From contig DASZTS010000095.1 of assembly GCA_035547915.1 (NCBI GenBank), positions 196,314 through 260,313 of the forward strand: a stretch of 64,000 bases of DNA, in the 5' to 3' direction. Source of the DNA: DASSFG01 sp035547915 (lineage in GTDB: Bacteria > Planctomycetota > Planctomycetia > Pirellulales > JAICIG01). Positions 44,258 through 53,877 of the stretch are shown here, piece by piece; position 1 is the first letter of the stretch; each line of letters starts with the position of its first letter. The notes beneath the pieces were generated by a model. It was not told the origin of the DNA. It did no database searches and saw only the letters and a list, made by a program, of their open reading frames with translations. A program made the translations under genes and the position numbers.

Positions 44258-45355
44258 ATGGATGACTATGCTTTCGATCCACCGGCGGCTGGCGATGGCC
44301 GCGACTCCTCGGCCATGATTTCGGTCGTCTTCTCGTTCTTCAACGAGGAAGACGTCTTGCCGGAGCTGTTGCGCCGCACGCGCGAGATGTTCGACGGCCT
44401 GTTGGCGGCGAACGAGATTCGCGGGTACGAGTTGATCTTCGTCAACGACGCGTCGACGGATCGCTCGGCCGAGATCCTGATGCGCGAGGCGCGGCGACGG
44501 CCGGACATCCGCCTGATCAACATGTCGCGCAATTTTGGTGTATCGCCCTGCGTGTTGGCCGGCATGCGCTACGCCAGCGGCGATGCCGTCGTCTACATGG
44601 ACGCCGATTTGCAGGATCCGCCGGAAGTGATTCCCGAATTGGTGCGCGTCTGGCAAGCCAACCCGGAGATCGACGTAGTTCACACCGTGCGGCGATCGCG
44701 AGCGGGCGAGACACGCCTGAAGCTGGCTATCACGCGCGTGGGCTACTGGTTGTTGCACGCGGTCTCGACCATCGACTTGCCGCTCGAGGCGGGCGACTTC
44801 AAGCTGCTGTCGCGTCGCGCGGTCGATCTTGTCACGCAGTTTCGCGAGAAGCGGCCCTTCTTGCGGGGGCTGGTCTGCTGGATCGGTCTGGGCCAGGCGA
44901 AGGTCTATTATCACCGCGAGCCGCGTTGGTCGGGAAAGACCAAGTTCCACGTGCTGGGGCCGAAGGTCATTCGCAATTTTATCGACTCGGCCGTCGTTTC
45001 TTTTTCCGACGTGCCGCTCAAGATCTCGACCGCCCTCGGCTTGCTCTTCTCGGCGGGCGCGTTCGTGTACCTGGCCGTGCTGCTGGCCGGCTGGTGGCGC
45101 GGCGCCGACTTGCCCGCTTGGTCGGCGACGCTCGTGGCCGTGCTCTTCTTGGGCGGCGTGCAGTTGATCAGCGTGGGGATCCTGGGGACCTACATCGCGT
45201 CGATCTTCTTGGAGTCGAAGGGGCGGCCCAACTTCATCGTGCGCGACACGTTCGGGTGCGACGGGGCGATCCCGCGCGACGAAGGTCTTGCTTGTGTTGA
45301 CGGCGAGTGGGACCGAACCGTGACCGTCACTTCCGATTTCGTGGAACGCCGCTGA
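44258..45355 (+). CDS. Family 2 glycosyltransferase (GtrB/ArnC/DPM-like)
   Basis: 365 residues. The GT2 catalytic part has ISVVFSFFNEEDVLPELL, IFVNDASTDRS, the DXD-containing YMDADLQDPPEVIPELV and GDFKLLSRRAVD. Two C-terminal transmembrane helices (about 260-285 and 295-320) match polyprenyl-phosphate sugar transferases such as GtrB or ArnC. These load a sugar on undecaprenyl phosphate for later transfer by GT-C enzymes, which fits the neighbouring polytopic proteins. The next gene starts 7 bases after the stop. Confidence 0.92.
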   Translation: MDDYAFDPPAAGDGRDSSAMISVVFSFFNEEDVLPELLRRTREMFDGLLAANEIRGYELIFVNDASTDRSAEILMREARRRPDIRLINMSRNFGVSPCVLAGMRYASGDAVVYMDADLQDPPEVIPELVRVWQANPEIDVVHTVRRSRAGETRLKLAITRVGYWLLHAVSTIDLPLEAGDFKLLSRRAVDLVTQFREKRPFLRGLVCWIGLGQAKVYYHREPRWSGKTKFHVLGPKVIRNFIDSAVVSFSDVPLKISTALGLLFSAGAFVYLAVLLAGWWRGADLPAWSATLVAVLFLGGVQLISVGILGTYIASIFLESKGRPNFIVRDTFGCDGAIPRDEGLACVDGEWDRTVTVTSDFVERR

Positions 45356-45362
45356 CCAAGAA

Positions 45363-47525
45363 ATGCCGATTGCCGTCGAATCGACCCACCGATCGCGCGT
45401 CTGGCGACGGCTGCCTTCGCCGCCAGCGCGGCCGGAGGAACGGAAGAAACGGTGGGGCGCGGCCCGTGCTCGTCGCGCGCGATCGCCAGCCACGGTTGCC
45501 TATCGGGATGTAGGCGTGGTGCTGTTCGTCTGCGGCATTTGTGGACTCTGTTACGGGCTCACGGCGGGCTGGCAGATCGCCGTCGAGAGCGCCCAGGTCG
45601 TGGCCGGCCAGGTGATCTACCCGCTCGACAATCCGTTCTACATGTACCACGTCAAGTCGTGGACCCTGTTGCATCAACTGCCGGCCCTGTTGCTGAAGTG
45701 CGGCGTGGCGGAGCATGTCGTATCGCTGCTGGTTTCTTGCACCGCGGCGGTGGTCATGCAGCAGGCGCTGGGGCTGCTCAGCTATGCCTTCAGTCGCGAC
45801 CGCCTGATGGCGTGCACGGTGCCGATGATGTATCTGGCGACGAACGTCTGCAAGGGCTGCGGGCAGGTCTATCCGGTCTTCATCGTTCCCGACGAGTACT
45901 GGACGAGTTACGGCGTGAGCGGCACCGCCGTGACGATGTTTGTCTGGGCACTGTGGGGACTGGGGCTGCACCGGCCCGCCGCGCTGTTGTGTGGGCTGGC
46001 GCCCGCCGTACACCCGGCCCTGGGCGGCTGGTGTGTCGCGACGACGGGGCTGGCCTTGCTCTGGAATTGGCGGACACAGCGCCCCCGCCTGGTGCCGATC
46101 GTGCGCTGGTTCTTGGCGGGAATGCTCCTCAGCGCGGTGAGTTTCGCGGTGCAGCGGTACTTGGCGCGCGGGCTGCCGACGGCCGATCCCGTGCTTTCGC
46201 GACAACTCCTGGCGGCCTTCGTCGAGGGGTGGGACAACCACCGCGTGCCATTTCCGCTCGGCAGCACCGATTGTCAGTTTGGCTGGGGCCTGCTGATGGT
46301 CTTGGCCGTCGTCCACGCCTGGTTCGACCGAAAACTGCCACAGCACGCGCGATTGCTGACGCGTATCTTGCTGGTCGCGACGGCCGGCAGCCTGTCGCTT
46401 TGCCTGCTCACGCACGTCGCCCACTGGTTGCCGATGGCCGTGATGATGGCGATGCCCGGGCGGTTCATCAACCTGGCGATCATCGCCTACCCGGCGGTGC
46501 TCATCGGGCTGTTGGCGCGCTGGCGGCGCGTGTGGTCGATCGACTGTCTGTTGGCCGGGCTGTCGCTTTATTGCCTGCTGCGGACGCTGATGCTCTCGAA
46601 GCAGCTCATCTATGTTCCCACCGCGCCGAAGGTCTTCTTGGCCTGTGGGTTGATTCTCGTGTACGTCCTGGCCTCGCATGCACAGGCGGGGCCGGGTCGG
46701 CGTGTCCGTCGGTTCGCGCGTTGGGGAGCGATCGCCGGTCTTCTCGTGGCGGGCGGTCTATGGACGCGAGACTTGCACCTGGCCGTCCTGCTGTGGGCGA
46801 CGGCGGCAGCGTTGGGGTTGTTACGCCCCCGTCTCTGTCGATTGGAATCGGCACGTCTGGGGCCGGCGTTGCGAGCCGCCAGTTTGGGCTGCGTGTGGCT
46901 CGCGTTGCTCGTCAAGGGTGGCTGGCTGCTCGGGGTCGGCTCTCTTTTGGCCGCAGGTTGGGCTTGGACCGTCGCGGTGAACCGCAGCGGCGGACGACGA
47001 GCGTCTCTTCGCTGGCGAACCGCCTCGATCGCAGCCGCGGTGGCGTCGATCGGTCTGCTGGCCGTGGCACTGAGCCAGCGGGCGGAAGCTGGCTACCGAT
47101 CGATGAAAGAGGCCGAGGAGGATCCGGTACTCGTCGCCGCGCGGCGCGAAGCGGGCATGTTGTTGATCGTTCCGCGCATGTGCCTGGTGCAATTGCGCAC
47201 GCGTCGTCCCGTGTTGCTCAACGGCGAGGCGATGAACCAGATCACGTACGTCCCCGCTTCTGGGCCGGCGATGAACAATATCGTCAAGCGCATCTATGGC
47301 GACGACATTCTCACCCCCCGTCCGCCTTCTTGGCAGAACTGGGGCGGTTTGATGCAACACAGCGGCTATCCGCTCTGGCAATCGCGAGATCCGGCGACCT
47401 GGGCCGAGCTGGCCCGCGAGTTCGGTTTCACCAATGTATTGGCCGGCCGCGAATGGAACCTGCAATTGCCGGTCGTCGCCCGTAGCGAAAAGTTGATCCT
47501 GTACGGTCTGCCTAAGAGCGACTGA
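45363..47525 (+). CDS. Polytopic membrane protein, GT-C-like
   Basis: 720 residues with about 12 hydrophobic segments and a C-terminal soluble part (about 570-720). An acidic pair expected in the first periplasmic loop of GT-C enzymes is not evident; ATVAYRDVGVVLF is near the first helix and PLDNPFYMYHVKSW follows. Position directly behind the GT2 gene suggests it uses polyprenyl-linked sugars. I cannot name a family. Its last codons lie in a copy of the dispersed repeat. Confidence 0.65.
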   Translation: MPIAVESTHRSRVWRRLPSPPARPEERKKRWGAARARRARSPATVAYRDVGVVLFVCGICGLCYGLTAGWQIAVESAQVVAGQVIYPLDNPFYMYHVKSWTLLHQLPALLLKCGVAEHVVSLLVSCTAAVVMQQALGLLSYAFSRDRLMACTVPMMYLATNVCKGCGQVYPVFIVPDEYWTSYGVSGTAVTMFVWALWGLGLHRPAALLCGLAPAVHPALGGWCVATTGLALLWNWRTQRPRLVPIVRWFLAGMLLSAVSFAVQRYLARGLPTADPVLSRQLLAAFVEGWDNHRVPFPLGSTDCQFGWGLLMVLAVVHAWFDRKLPQHARLLTRILLVATAGSLSLCLLTHVAHWLPMAVMMAMPGRFINLAIIAYPAVLIGLLARWRRVWSIDCLLAGLSLYCLLRTLMLSKQLIYVPTAPKVFLACGLILVYVLASHAQAGPGRRVRRFARWGAIAGLLVAGGLWTRDLHLAVLLWATAAALGLLRPRLCRLESARLGPALRAASLGCVWLALLVKGGWLLGVGSLLAAGWAWTVAVNRSGGRRASLRWRTASIAAAVASIGLLAVALSQRAEAGYRSMKEAEEDPVLVAARREAGMLLIVPRMCLVQLRTRRPVLLNGEAMNQITYVPASGPAMNNIVKRIYGDDILTPRPPSWQNWGGLMQHSGYPLWQSRDPATWAELAREFGFTNVLAGREWNLQLPVVARSEKLILYGLPKSD

Positions 47526-47640
47526 AAGAACCTGGAAGCCGGAGCGCCGTGGGGCGAAAATCGGCCGTGGAACGCCGATTTTTTGCAGCTCGATCCGGTT
47601 TTGTCGGTGGCTGTAAGAGCGGCTGAAAGAACCCGGAAAG
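47513..47640. repeat. Dispersed TIR repeat (forward, one and a quarter units)
   Basis: Starts TAAGAGCGACTGAAAGAACC, contains AAATCGGCCGTGGAACGCCGATTT, then CGATCCGGTTTTGTCGGTGG, and begins a second unit (AGAGCGGCTGAAAGAACCCGG). It includes the stop codon of the preceding gene at 47523-47525. Confidence 0.85.
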
Positions 47641-47709
47641 GCGGACTGATCTTGGTCGCGAGGGGCGGTATCGGTTAGAAAATCCGACCGTTTGGAGGGA
47701 GCCTCAGCC

Positions 47710-49221
47710 GTGACGGATAACCAATTCCGGCAGTCGGCGCCGCGGGCCATGAAGCTTGTGGCGCGGTGCGCCGTCTCGTTGGCGATCGCCGCGGCGATCG
47801 TTCATGAAATCTGCCTGGTCTTCGATCTGACCCGCCGTACCTACGGCGAAGGTCCGATCCTGGCCATGTGCGAACGTATGCGATCCGAGCCGGTGTCGGC
47901 CGACTGGATGCGGCAGCTTCCCTACGGATTGAGTTGCTACGGCCCGGCCTATTATTGGCTCACCAATCTGCTCGTGGGCTGCACCGGTTGGCAGCATAGT
48001 TTCATTCCCGGCCGCATCGTCGCGTTGGTGTGCGGCTTGGCGACCGCGGTCCTGGCCGGCGCGACGGCGCGGCGCCATACGCGCAGCACGGAGATCGGCT
48101 TACTCACCGCGTCGATGTTTCTGGTCTCGCTCCCGTTCGTCGACTGGCTTCCCTTCGCGCGTGTCGACACGCTCGCCGTCATGTTCTCGGCCGCCGCCTA
48201 TTGGGCGCTCGGAGGCGATCTGTCGAGCGTGATCGTGGCTGCCATCTGCGTGGCCATGGGTTCGCTGGCCAAACCGACGGCGGCCCTCACGGCGGTTCCC
48301 CTCTGTGCGCACCTGTTGGCCACCCGGCGATATCGCGATGCTGGGTGGTTCGCCGCCATCGTCGTTTCTCTGGGTGTGACGATCTGGGCTATCGTGCAAT
48401 GGGCCACCGGCGGGTTCTTTCTCACGGCCGTCGTGCTCGGCAATTGCAACCCGATGTCGATCTGGAAGGGGTACGCGACGAGCTACGAGTTCTTGCCGAC
48501 TCCTCTGGGGACCGGCGGCTTTCTGACCGCGGCTTGGTTGTTGCTCCGCTCGCCGCGACAGTTCGCGCAATCGCTGTTCGGTGCGGGCTTCGTGATGACC
48601 TTTGCCATCTCCGCGGTACTTTGCTGCAAGCGGGGAGCCGAGATCAACTACTTCCTCGAACCGGCCTTATTGGCCTCGTTGACGATCGCCGTCGATGGAC
48701 TCCCGCGCTTGCTCGAGCTCGATGCGCGGCGGGCGATGCTGGCCATGGCCGTGCTGGCGGCCATGATCGGACTGCCCAGTGCCCGCGATACGAAGGCCGT
48801 CATCCGTTCGTTGCCGGCACGCCCGACGTGGTTCGGTCCCGTCGAGCAGTGGTTGGCCGACGAACCGCCCGACGTGGGCTTGCTGGCCGATGCGAAGGTG
48901 ATCGACATGGTGCTGTCGACCGGTCACCGCCCCTGCGTGAACGACCCCTATCTCTACACGATGATGGTCGGCAACGGTACGCTCGACTCGGCGCCTCTGC
49001 TGGAGCGGATGCAGGACGGGCGGATCAAATGGCTCTTCTTCCATCGAACGCTCCCCTATCATCTCGGCACGATCGAGCGCGACACCCATTCGTGGCCGCC
49101 CGACGTGATCGAGGCGCTCCCGCGTTTTTACGAAGCCGTGGCCGAAGACGACGGGCTCTACATCTATCGGCATCGCAAGTATGGCCAGAACCTCGCTTCA
49201 TCGAGCGTGACGACGGAGTGA
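47710..49221 (+). CDS. Polytopic GT-C-type glycosyltransferase-like protein, tandem copy 1
   Basis: 503 residues with about ten transmembrane helices and a soluble C-terminal part. The first loop carries RRTYGEGPILAMCERMRSEP, then GLSCYGPAYYWLTN, and LPFARVDTLAV; the acidic residues Glu in YGEGP and Asp in ARVD are in places typical of GT-C active sites. The product aligns end to end with that of 49384-50877. The GTG start at 47710 lies 8 bases after GGAGGGA. Acceptor and donor are unknown; a polyprenyl-linked sugar is likely given the GT2 gene. Confidence 0.8.
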   Translation: MTDNQFRQSAPRAMKLVARCAVSLAIAAAIVHEICLVFDLTRRTYGEGPILAMCERMRSEPVSADWMRQLPYGLSCYGPAYYWLTNLLVGCTGWQHSFIPGRIVALVCGLATAVLAGATARRHTRSTEIGLLTASMFLVSLPFVDWLPFARVDTLAVMFSAAAYWALGGDLSSVIVAAICVAMGSLAKPTAALTAVPLCAHLLATRRYRDAGWFAAIVVSLGVTIWAIVQWATGGFFLTAVVLGNCNPMSIWKGYATSYEFLPTPLGTGGFLTAAWLLLRSPRQFAQSLFGAGFVMTFAISAVLCCKRGAEINYFLEPALLASLTIAVDGLPRLLELDARRAMLAMAVLAAMIGLPSARDTKAVIRSLPARPTWFGPVEQWLADEPPDVGLLADAKVIDMVLSTGHRPCVNDPYLYTMMVGNGTLDSAPLLERMQDGRIKWLFFHRTLPYHLGTIERDTHSWPPDVIEALPRFYEAVAEDDGLYIYRHRKYGQNLASSSVTTE

Positions 49222-49289
49222 AGGAATCGAGCGCCCACGCGAATCGCGCTTAGCAACCGTCCTTTAGAGAAACGAGCAAAATAGAGAAA

Positions 49290-49383
49290 CGAATGAAACC
49301 GGCTCTCGCTCGAAAAAGATCGGCGTCTCACGGCCGATTTTTGCCCGCGGCGCTCCGGTTTTCCAGTTTTGTCAGCCGCTCTT
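49290..49383. repeat. Dispersed TIR repeat (reverse), abutting a start codon
   Basis: GAAAAAGATCGGCGTCTCAC, then GGCCGATTTTTGCCCGCGGC, GCTCCGG and TTTTGTCAGCCGCTCTT, followed directly by ATG at 49384. The repeat therefore supplies the whole region where a ribosome binding site would lie. Confidence 0.85.
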
Positions 49384-50877
49384 ATGGAAACGATTTCCAG
49401 ACTTGCCGTGCGTTCGGTCCTGCTGTTGACCATTGCGACGATCGCCGCATTTCAGACGTATCGGGTGTTTCACCGTCATCGTAGTTACGGTGAGGGGCCG
49501 ATCGTCGCCTTTGCCGAACGGATGCGGTCGGAGCCCGTCTCGGCGGCCTGGATGCACGAGCCGCCGTACACGCTCAGTTGCTACGGGCCGGCCTATTATT
49601 GGGCGACCAACGCGGTGGCCGACTTGGGCGGCTGGCACAACAGCCTGATACCCGGCCGGTTGGTGTCGTTGGTCGCGGCGCTCGTGGCCGCGGGGCTGGC
49701 AGCGGCGGCTGCCTGGCGGCACACCAGGGATGTCGACCTTGGTCTGCTCGCGGCGATCTTGTTCCTCGTGTCGCTTCCGGTCAACGAATGGCTCCCCTAT
49801 GCCCGTGTCGACATGTTGGCGATCGCCTTCTCGGCCGCGGCCTATTTGGCCGTCGGGACCCGTCGTTGGGAGCTCGCCGCGTCGGCCGTCTTGATCGTTG
49901 CCGGCTCGCTCGTCAAGCCGACCGTGGCGCTCACCGCCCTGCCGATCGCGGCGCACTTGCTGATCACCCGGCGCCGGCGGGACGCGGCCTTTTACGCGTC
50001 GCTCGTGATCGCGGCGGGAGTGTTGGCCTGGGGTGCGGTGCAATGGGCCAGCCGCGGATATTTCCTGACCGCCGTCTTGTTGGGCAATCGCAACCCTTTG
50101 TATCCGTGGCGAAGCTATCTCTACACCCACCAGTTCTTGCTCTCGCCTCTGGCGGTCGGCGCGCTGGGGGTCGTGGCTTGGCGGTTGATTGCGACGCCAC
50201 AACAGTTCGTGCGATCGCTGTTCGGGCTGGGGTTCGTATCCAGCCTGGCGATCGCCATCGTGCTGGTCGGCAAACGAGGGTCCGAGATCAACTACTTTCT
50301 GGAACCGGCCCTGTTGGCGGGCTTGGCCATCGCGGTCGACGGTGGCGCTTGGCTCGCGTTGTTCGACGCGACGCGCACGCGGTTGGTGGTCGGGTCGTTG
50401 TCCGTGGTGCTGGCCGTGCCGAACGTGCGCGAGATCCGGCAGCATCTCCGTTCGCCGGCCAAAGAATCACCTGCTTATGAAACGGCCCGCCACTGGCTGA
50501 TCGACGAACCGGCGGACGTCGACCTGTTGGCCGACGGTCGGATGGTGGACGTGGCGCTCGCCGCCGGCCGTCGTCCGTGGCTGAACGATTCCTTCCTGTA
50601 CATGCTGCTCGTCGATAACGGCACGCTCGACTCGGCTCCATTGATGGAACGATTGCGCGACGGCCGCATCAAATGGCTGTTCTTGCGCAAGACGCTCGCG
50701 GAACATCAGGAAGCGATCGAGAGCAAGACCGATTGCTGGCCGCTGGAAGTGATCGAAAGCTTTCCTCGCTTTTACGAACTCGTCGACGAGAGCGACGGGT
50801 TGTACGTCTACCGCCACCGCCGCTTCGGCGATTCGGTGGCCAGCGCGACTTGTACAAACGCCGGCCGGGCACGATAA
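49384..50877 (+). CDS. Polytopic GT-C-type glycosyltransferase-like protein, tandem copy 2
   Basis: 497 residues, paralogue of the preceding gene: SYGEGPIVAFAERMRSEPVS, LSCYGPAYYWATN, GGWHNSLIPGRLVSLVAAL, NEWLPYARVDMLAIAFSAAA and the soluble tail NGTLDSAPLMERLRDGRIKW are shared almost word for word. The C-terminal part (ESFPRFYELVDESDGLYVYR) is likewise conserved. The ATG at 49384 comes immediately after a dispersed repeat and has no clear SD. The pair arose by tandem duplication, with dispersed repeats before, between and after the copies. Confidence 0.8.
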   Translation: METISRLAVRSVLLLTIATIAAFQTYRVFHRHRSYGEGPIVAFAERMRSEPVSAAWMHEPPYTLSCYGPAYYWATNAVADLGGWHNSLIPGRLVSLVAALVAAGLAAAAAWRHTRDVDLGLLAAILFLVSLPVNEWLPYARVDMLAIAFSAAAYLAVGTRRWELAASAVLIVAGSLVKPTVALTALPIAAHLLITRRRRDAAFYASLVIAAGVLAWGAVQWASRGYFLTAVLLGNRNPLYPWRSYLYTHQFLLSPLAVGALGVVAWRLIATPQQFVRSLFGLGFVSSLAIAIVLVGKRGSEINYFLEPALLAGLAIAVDGGAWLALFDATRTRLVVGSLSVVLAVPNVREIRQHLRSPAKESPAYETARHWLIDEPADVDLLADGRMVDVALAAGRRPWLNDSFLYMLLVDNGTLDSAPLMERLRDGRIKWLFLRKTLAEHQEAIESKTDCWPLEVIESFPRFYELVDESDGLYVYRHRRFGDSVASATCTNAGRAR

Positions 50878-50884
50878 CTGGCAC

Positions 50885-50945
50885 TTAGAGCGGCTGACAC
50901 CCCCGGAAGCCGAAGCGCCATAGGAAAGAATCGGTCGCGTCGCAC
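50885..50945. repeat. Dispersed TIR repeat remnant (forward)
   Basis: TTAGAGCGGCTGACACCCCC, GGAAGCCGAAGCGCC and AAGAATCGGTCGCG match the left half of the consensus. It lies just before gcvPA. Confidence 0.7.
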
Positions 50946-50955
50946 CGGTTGAGCC

Positions 50956-52293
50956 ATGCCTTATCTGCCAAATACTGCCGACGACGAATCCGCGATGCTT
51001 GCCGCGATCGGCGTCAAGTCGATCGATGAGCTGTTCGCGATGATCCCGGGTGACTTGCGGCTCACTCGCCCGCTGTCACTTCCGCCGGCACTCACCGAGA
51101 TCGATCTGACCAACCACTTGGGCGGCCTGGCGGCCCGGAATGTGGCCGCCGGCCAACGAGCCTGTTTTCTGGGAGGCGGCAGCTACGACCATTTCATCCC
51201 CGCGGCGGTCGATGCGATCGCTTCGCGGGGCGAGTACTACACGTCTTACACGCCCTATCAGCCGGAAGCGAGCCAGGGGAACCTGCAAGCGTTCTTCGAG
51301 TATCAGACGCTCATCACGCGGCTCACCGGCATGGACGTCTCGAACGCCAGCCTCTACGACGGGGGGAGTGCCGCGGCCGAAGCGGTCTTCATGTGCATCG
51401 CCGCGACGGGACGGCGTGGGCGGGTCGTCGCGGCGGCCAGCGTTCATCCGGAATATCGGCAGATCCTGGAGACCCATCTCTGCAACCTGGGCATCGAGTT
51501 GTTGACCGTCGGCACGCCCGACGGAGTCCTGTCGCCCGACGACCTCGCGTCGGCCGTCAACGATCAGACCGCCTGCGTGTTGCTCCAGCAGCCGAACTTC
51601 TTTGGCTGCGTCGAGCAGGCCGAACGTTTGGGCGCGATCGCTCACCAGGCGGGCGCGAAGTTTGTCGTTTCGGTCGATCCGATCAGCCTCGGCCTCCTCA
51701 AGCGGCCGGGAGATTATGGCGCCGACGTGGTGGTGGCGGAGGGGCAGTCGTTGGGCAACCCGATGGCCTTCGGCGGCCCTTACCTGGGGATCATCGCCTG
51801 CCGCGAAGAGCTTGTGCGGCGGATGCCGGGCCGCATCACGGGCCAGACCACCGACCGCAACGGCCGCCGTTGTTGGGTGCTCACCCTGCAAACGCGCGAG
51901 CAACACATTCGTCGCGAGAAGGCGACCAGCAACATCTGCACGAATCAGGGGCTGTATGCCCTGCGCGCCACCATCTATCTGTCGCTGATGGGGCCGCAGG
52001 GCATGCGCGAGGTGGCCGAGCTCTGCTTGCGGAAGAGCCGTTACGCGCTCGGGAAGTTGTCGGCGGGCCGCCGGTTGTCGCCGGCATTTTCCCATCCCAC
52101 GTTCAAGGAGTTCGTGGTGCGCGACCGCGACGGCGCGGTCGAGGCTTTGCTCCGAGAAGCCGGCCGGGCGGGTTTCTTCGCCGGCATCGCCTTGGGCCGC
52201 TGGTATCCCGAACTCGCCGACTGTTTCTTGGTCACCGTGACGGAAAAGCGAACGAGGGACGAGATCGACGCTTTGGCCGCCGCGCTGGCGTGA
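50956..52293 (+). CDS. gcvPA: Glycine dehydrogenase (decarboxylating) subunit 1
   Basis: 445 residues, the N-terminal half of the split P-protein. Diagnostic blocks: FLGGGSYDHFIPAAVDAI, YTSYTPYQPEASQGNLQAFF, YDGGSAAAEA, FGGPYLGIIACREELVRRMP and GRITGQTTDRNGRR, and QTREQHIRREKATSNICTNQ. With subunit 2 and PLP it decarboxylates glycine and passes the aminomethyl group to lipoyl-H-protein. The gene for subunit 2 follows after 33 bases. No glycine riboswitch is seen in the 78-base upstream gap. Confidence 0.97.
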   Translation: MPYLPNTADDESAMLAAIGVKSIDELFAMIPGDLRLTRPLSLPPALTEIDLTNHLGGLAARNVAAGQRACFLGGGSYDHFIPAAVDAIASRGEYYTSYTPYQPEASQGNLQAFFEYQTLITRLTGMDVSNASLYDGGSAAAEAVFMCIAATGRRGRVVAAASVHPEYRQILETHLCNLGIELLTVGTPDGVLSPDDLASAVNDQTACVLLQQPNFFGCVEQAERLGAIAHQAGAKFVVSVDPISLGLLKRPGDYGADVVVAEGQSLGNPMAFGGPYLGIIACREELVRRMPGRITGQTTDRNGRRCWVLTLQTREQHIRREKATSNICTNQGLYALRATIYLSLMGPQGMREVAELCLRKSRYALGKLSAGRRLSPAFSHPTFKEFVVRDRDGAVEALLREAGRAGFFAGIALGRWYPELADCFLVTVTEKRTRDEIDALAAALA

Positions 52294-52326
52294 GTGTGTT
52301 CGAACTCCCTTCTTTGATCCGAGTCG

Positions 52327-53772
52327 ATGCGTAACATCCAAGCCGTCCGCCCTCTGTTTGAGCTCTCCAAGCCCGGTCGACGCGCGGCGCAATTGCCGGC
52401 CTGCGACGTGCCCCAGCAACCTCTCGAAGACTTGCTGCCCGCCGAAGCGCTGGCCGCCGCGCCACCCGCCTTGCCCGAATTGTCCGAGCCCGACGTGGTG
52501 CGGCACTTCACGAACCTGTCGACCTTGAATATGTCGGTCGATACGCATTTCTATCCGCTCGGGTCCTGTACGATGAAGTATAACCCCAAGCGCAACGAGC
52601 GGCTGGTGTCGTTGCCGGGGCTGGCCGACCTGCACCCGTATCAACCTGTCGATACGTTGCAGGGCATGCTCGAACTGCTTTGGCGATTGCAGGAGATGCT
52701 GGCCGAGATCGGCGGGTTGCACGCCGTTTCGCTCCAGCCGGCCGCGGGTGCTCATGGCGAGTTGACGTGCCTGCTCATGGCCCGCGCCTACTACCGACAA
52801 CTCGGCCAGGCGCGCAGCAGGGTGCTCGCCCCCGACAGCGCTCACGGCACCAACCCGGCCAGCGCCACCGTGGCCGGCTTCGATTACGTGACGGTCAAGA
52901 GCACGCCGCGCGGCTTCGTCGATTTGGAAGATCTCCGCCTCAAGCTCGACGATCGCGTGGCCGTGTTCATGATCACCAACCCGAACACGTTGGGCATGTT
53001 CGATCGGCAGATCGGCCAGATCGCGGAATTGGTGCACGCCGCCGGCGGATTGGTCTATCTCGACGGCGCGAACATGAACGCCATTCTCGGCATCAGCCGC
53101 CCGGGCGATTTCGGCGCCGACATGATGCATTACAACCCGCACAAGACGTTCAGCGGGCCGCACGGTGGCGGTGGACCCGGCGCGGGGCCGATCGCCGTCC
53201 GCCAGAACCTCGAGCCGTTCTTGCCGGTGCCCGTCGTCGAGCGCGCCGGCGATGGTTACCGCTTGACGTACGATCGGCCCCATTCGATCGGCCGCGTGCG
53301 TGCCTTCTTTGGCAATGTCGGCGTGCTGGTGCGGGCCTACTGCTATATCCGCAGTTATGGACCGGATGGCCTGCGACGGGTGAGCGAGAACGCGGTGCTC
53401 AACGCCAACTACCTGCTGAGCCGCCTCAAGCACCGCTTTCCCGTGCCCCAGGGCGACCGCTGCATGCACGAGTTCGTCGCTTCGGCGGCCAAGCTCAAGG
53501 CGGAGCGCGACATCTCGGCGATGGACCTGGCCAAGCGGCTGCTCGACTACGGCTTTCACGCTCCCACGGTCTACTTTCCGCCCATCGTGCGGGAGGCTTT
53601 GATGATCGAGCCGACCGAGACGGAGAGTAAGGAGACGCTCGACGCCTTCGCCGACGCGTTGCTGGCGATCACGGAGGAACCGTCCGAGTTGGTTCACGGG
53701 GCTCCGCACACCACCGTCATCAGCCGGCCAGACGAAGTGCAAGCCGCTCGGCAACCGGTGGTCAAGCAATAG
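52327..53772 (+). CDS. gcvPB: Glycine dehydrogenase (decarboxylating) subunit 2
   Basis: 481 residues, the C-terminal half of the split P-protein. The PLP lysine is K273 in HYNPHKTFSGPHGGGGPG. Other markers are FYPLGSCTMKYNPKRNE, LQPAAGAHGELTCLL, DSAHGTNPASATVAGF and YGFHAPTVYFPPIV. It forms the catalytic heterotetramer with GcvPA. gcvT and gcvH are not in the window. Confidence 0.97.
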   Translation: MRNIQAVRPLFELSKPGRRAAQLPACDVPQQPLEDLLPAEALAAAPPALPELSEPDVVRHFTNLSTLNMSVDTHFYPLGSCTMKYNPKRNERLVSLPGLADLHPYQPVDTLQGMLELLWRLQEMLAEIGGLHAVSLQPAAGAHGELTCLLMARAYYRQLGQARSRVLAPDSAHGTNPASATVAGFDYVTVKSTPRGFVDLEDLRLKLDDRVAVFMITNPNTLGMFDRQIGQIAELVHAAGGLVYLDGANMNAILGISRPGDFGADMMHYNPHKTFSGPHGGGGPGAGPIAVRQNLEPFLPVPVVERAGDGYRLTYDRPHSIGRVRAFFGNVGVLVRAYCYIRSYGPDGLRRVSENAVLNANYLLSRLKHRFPVPQGDRCMHEFVASAAKLKAERDISAMDLAKRLLDYGFHAPTVYFPPIVREALMIEPTETESKETLDAFADALLAITEEPSELVHGAPHTTVISRPDEVQAARQPVVKQ

Positions 53773-53877
53773 CCCGGCCCTTTTCTTGCCAGCGCCCAAC
53801 TGCCCGGAACGGTTGATCTTACGTTCCGTCGCTGCTAGCATCATCTGTGTGCTTTTCTAGCGGTACGCGAGGCCCGA

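Noticed and set aside
42482..45493. Minus-strand open frame of about 1000 residues
   Set aside because: It lies exactly antisense to the LtaS-type and GT2 genes, whose proteins are clear; long antisense frames are common in GC-rich DNA. The same applies to antisense frames at 51076-53844, 27858-30449, 9518-11587 and 4193-7045.
50878..50955. Possible glycine riboswitch ahead of gcvPA
   Set aside because: The gap is only 78 bases and is mostly a dispersed-repeat remnant; none of the conserved riboswitch cores is visible.
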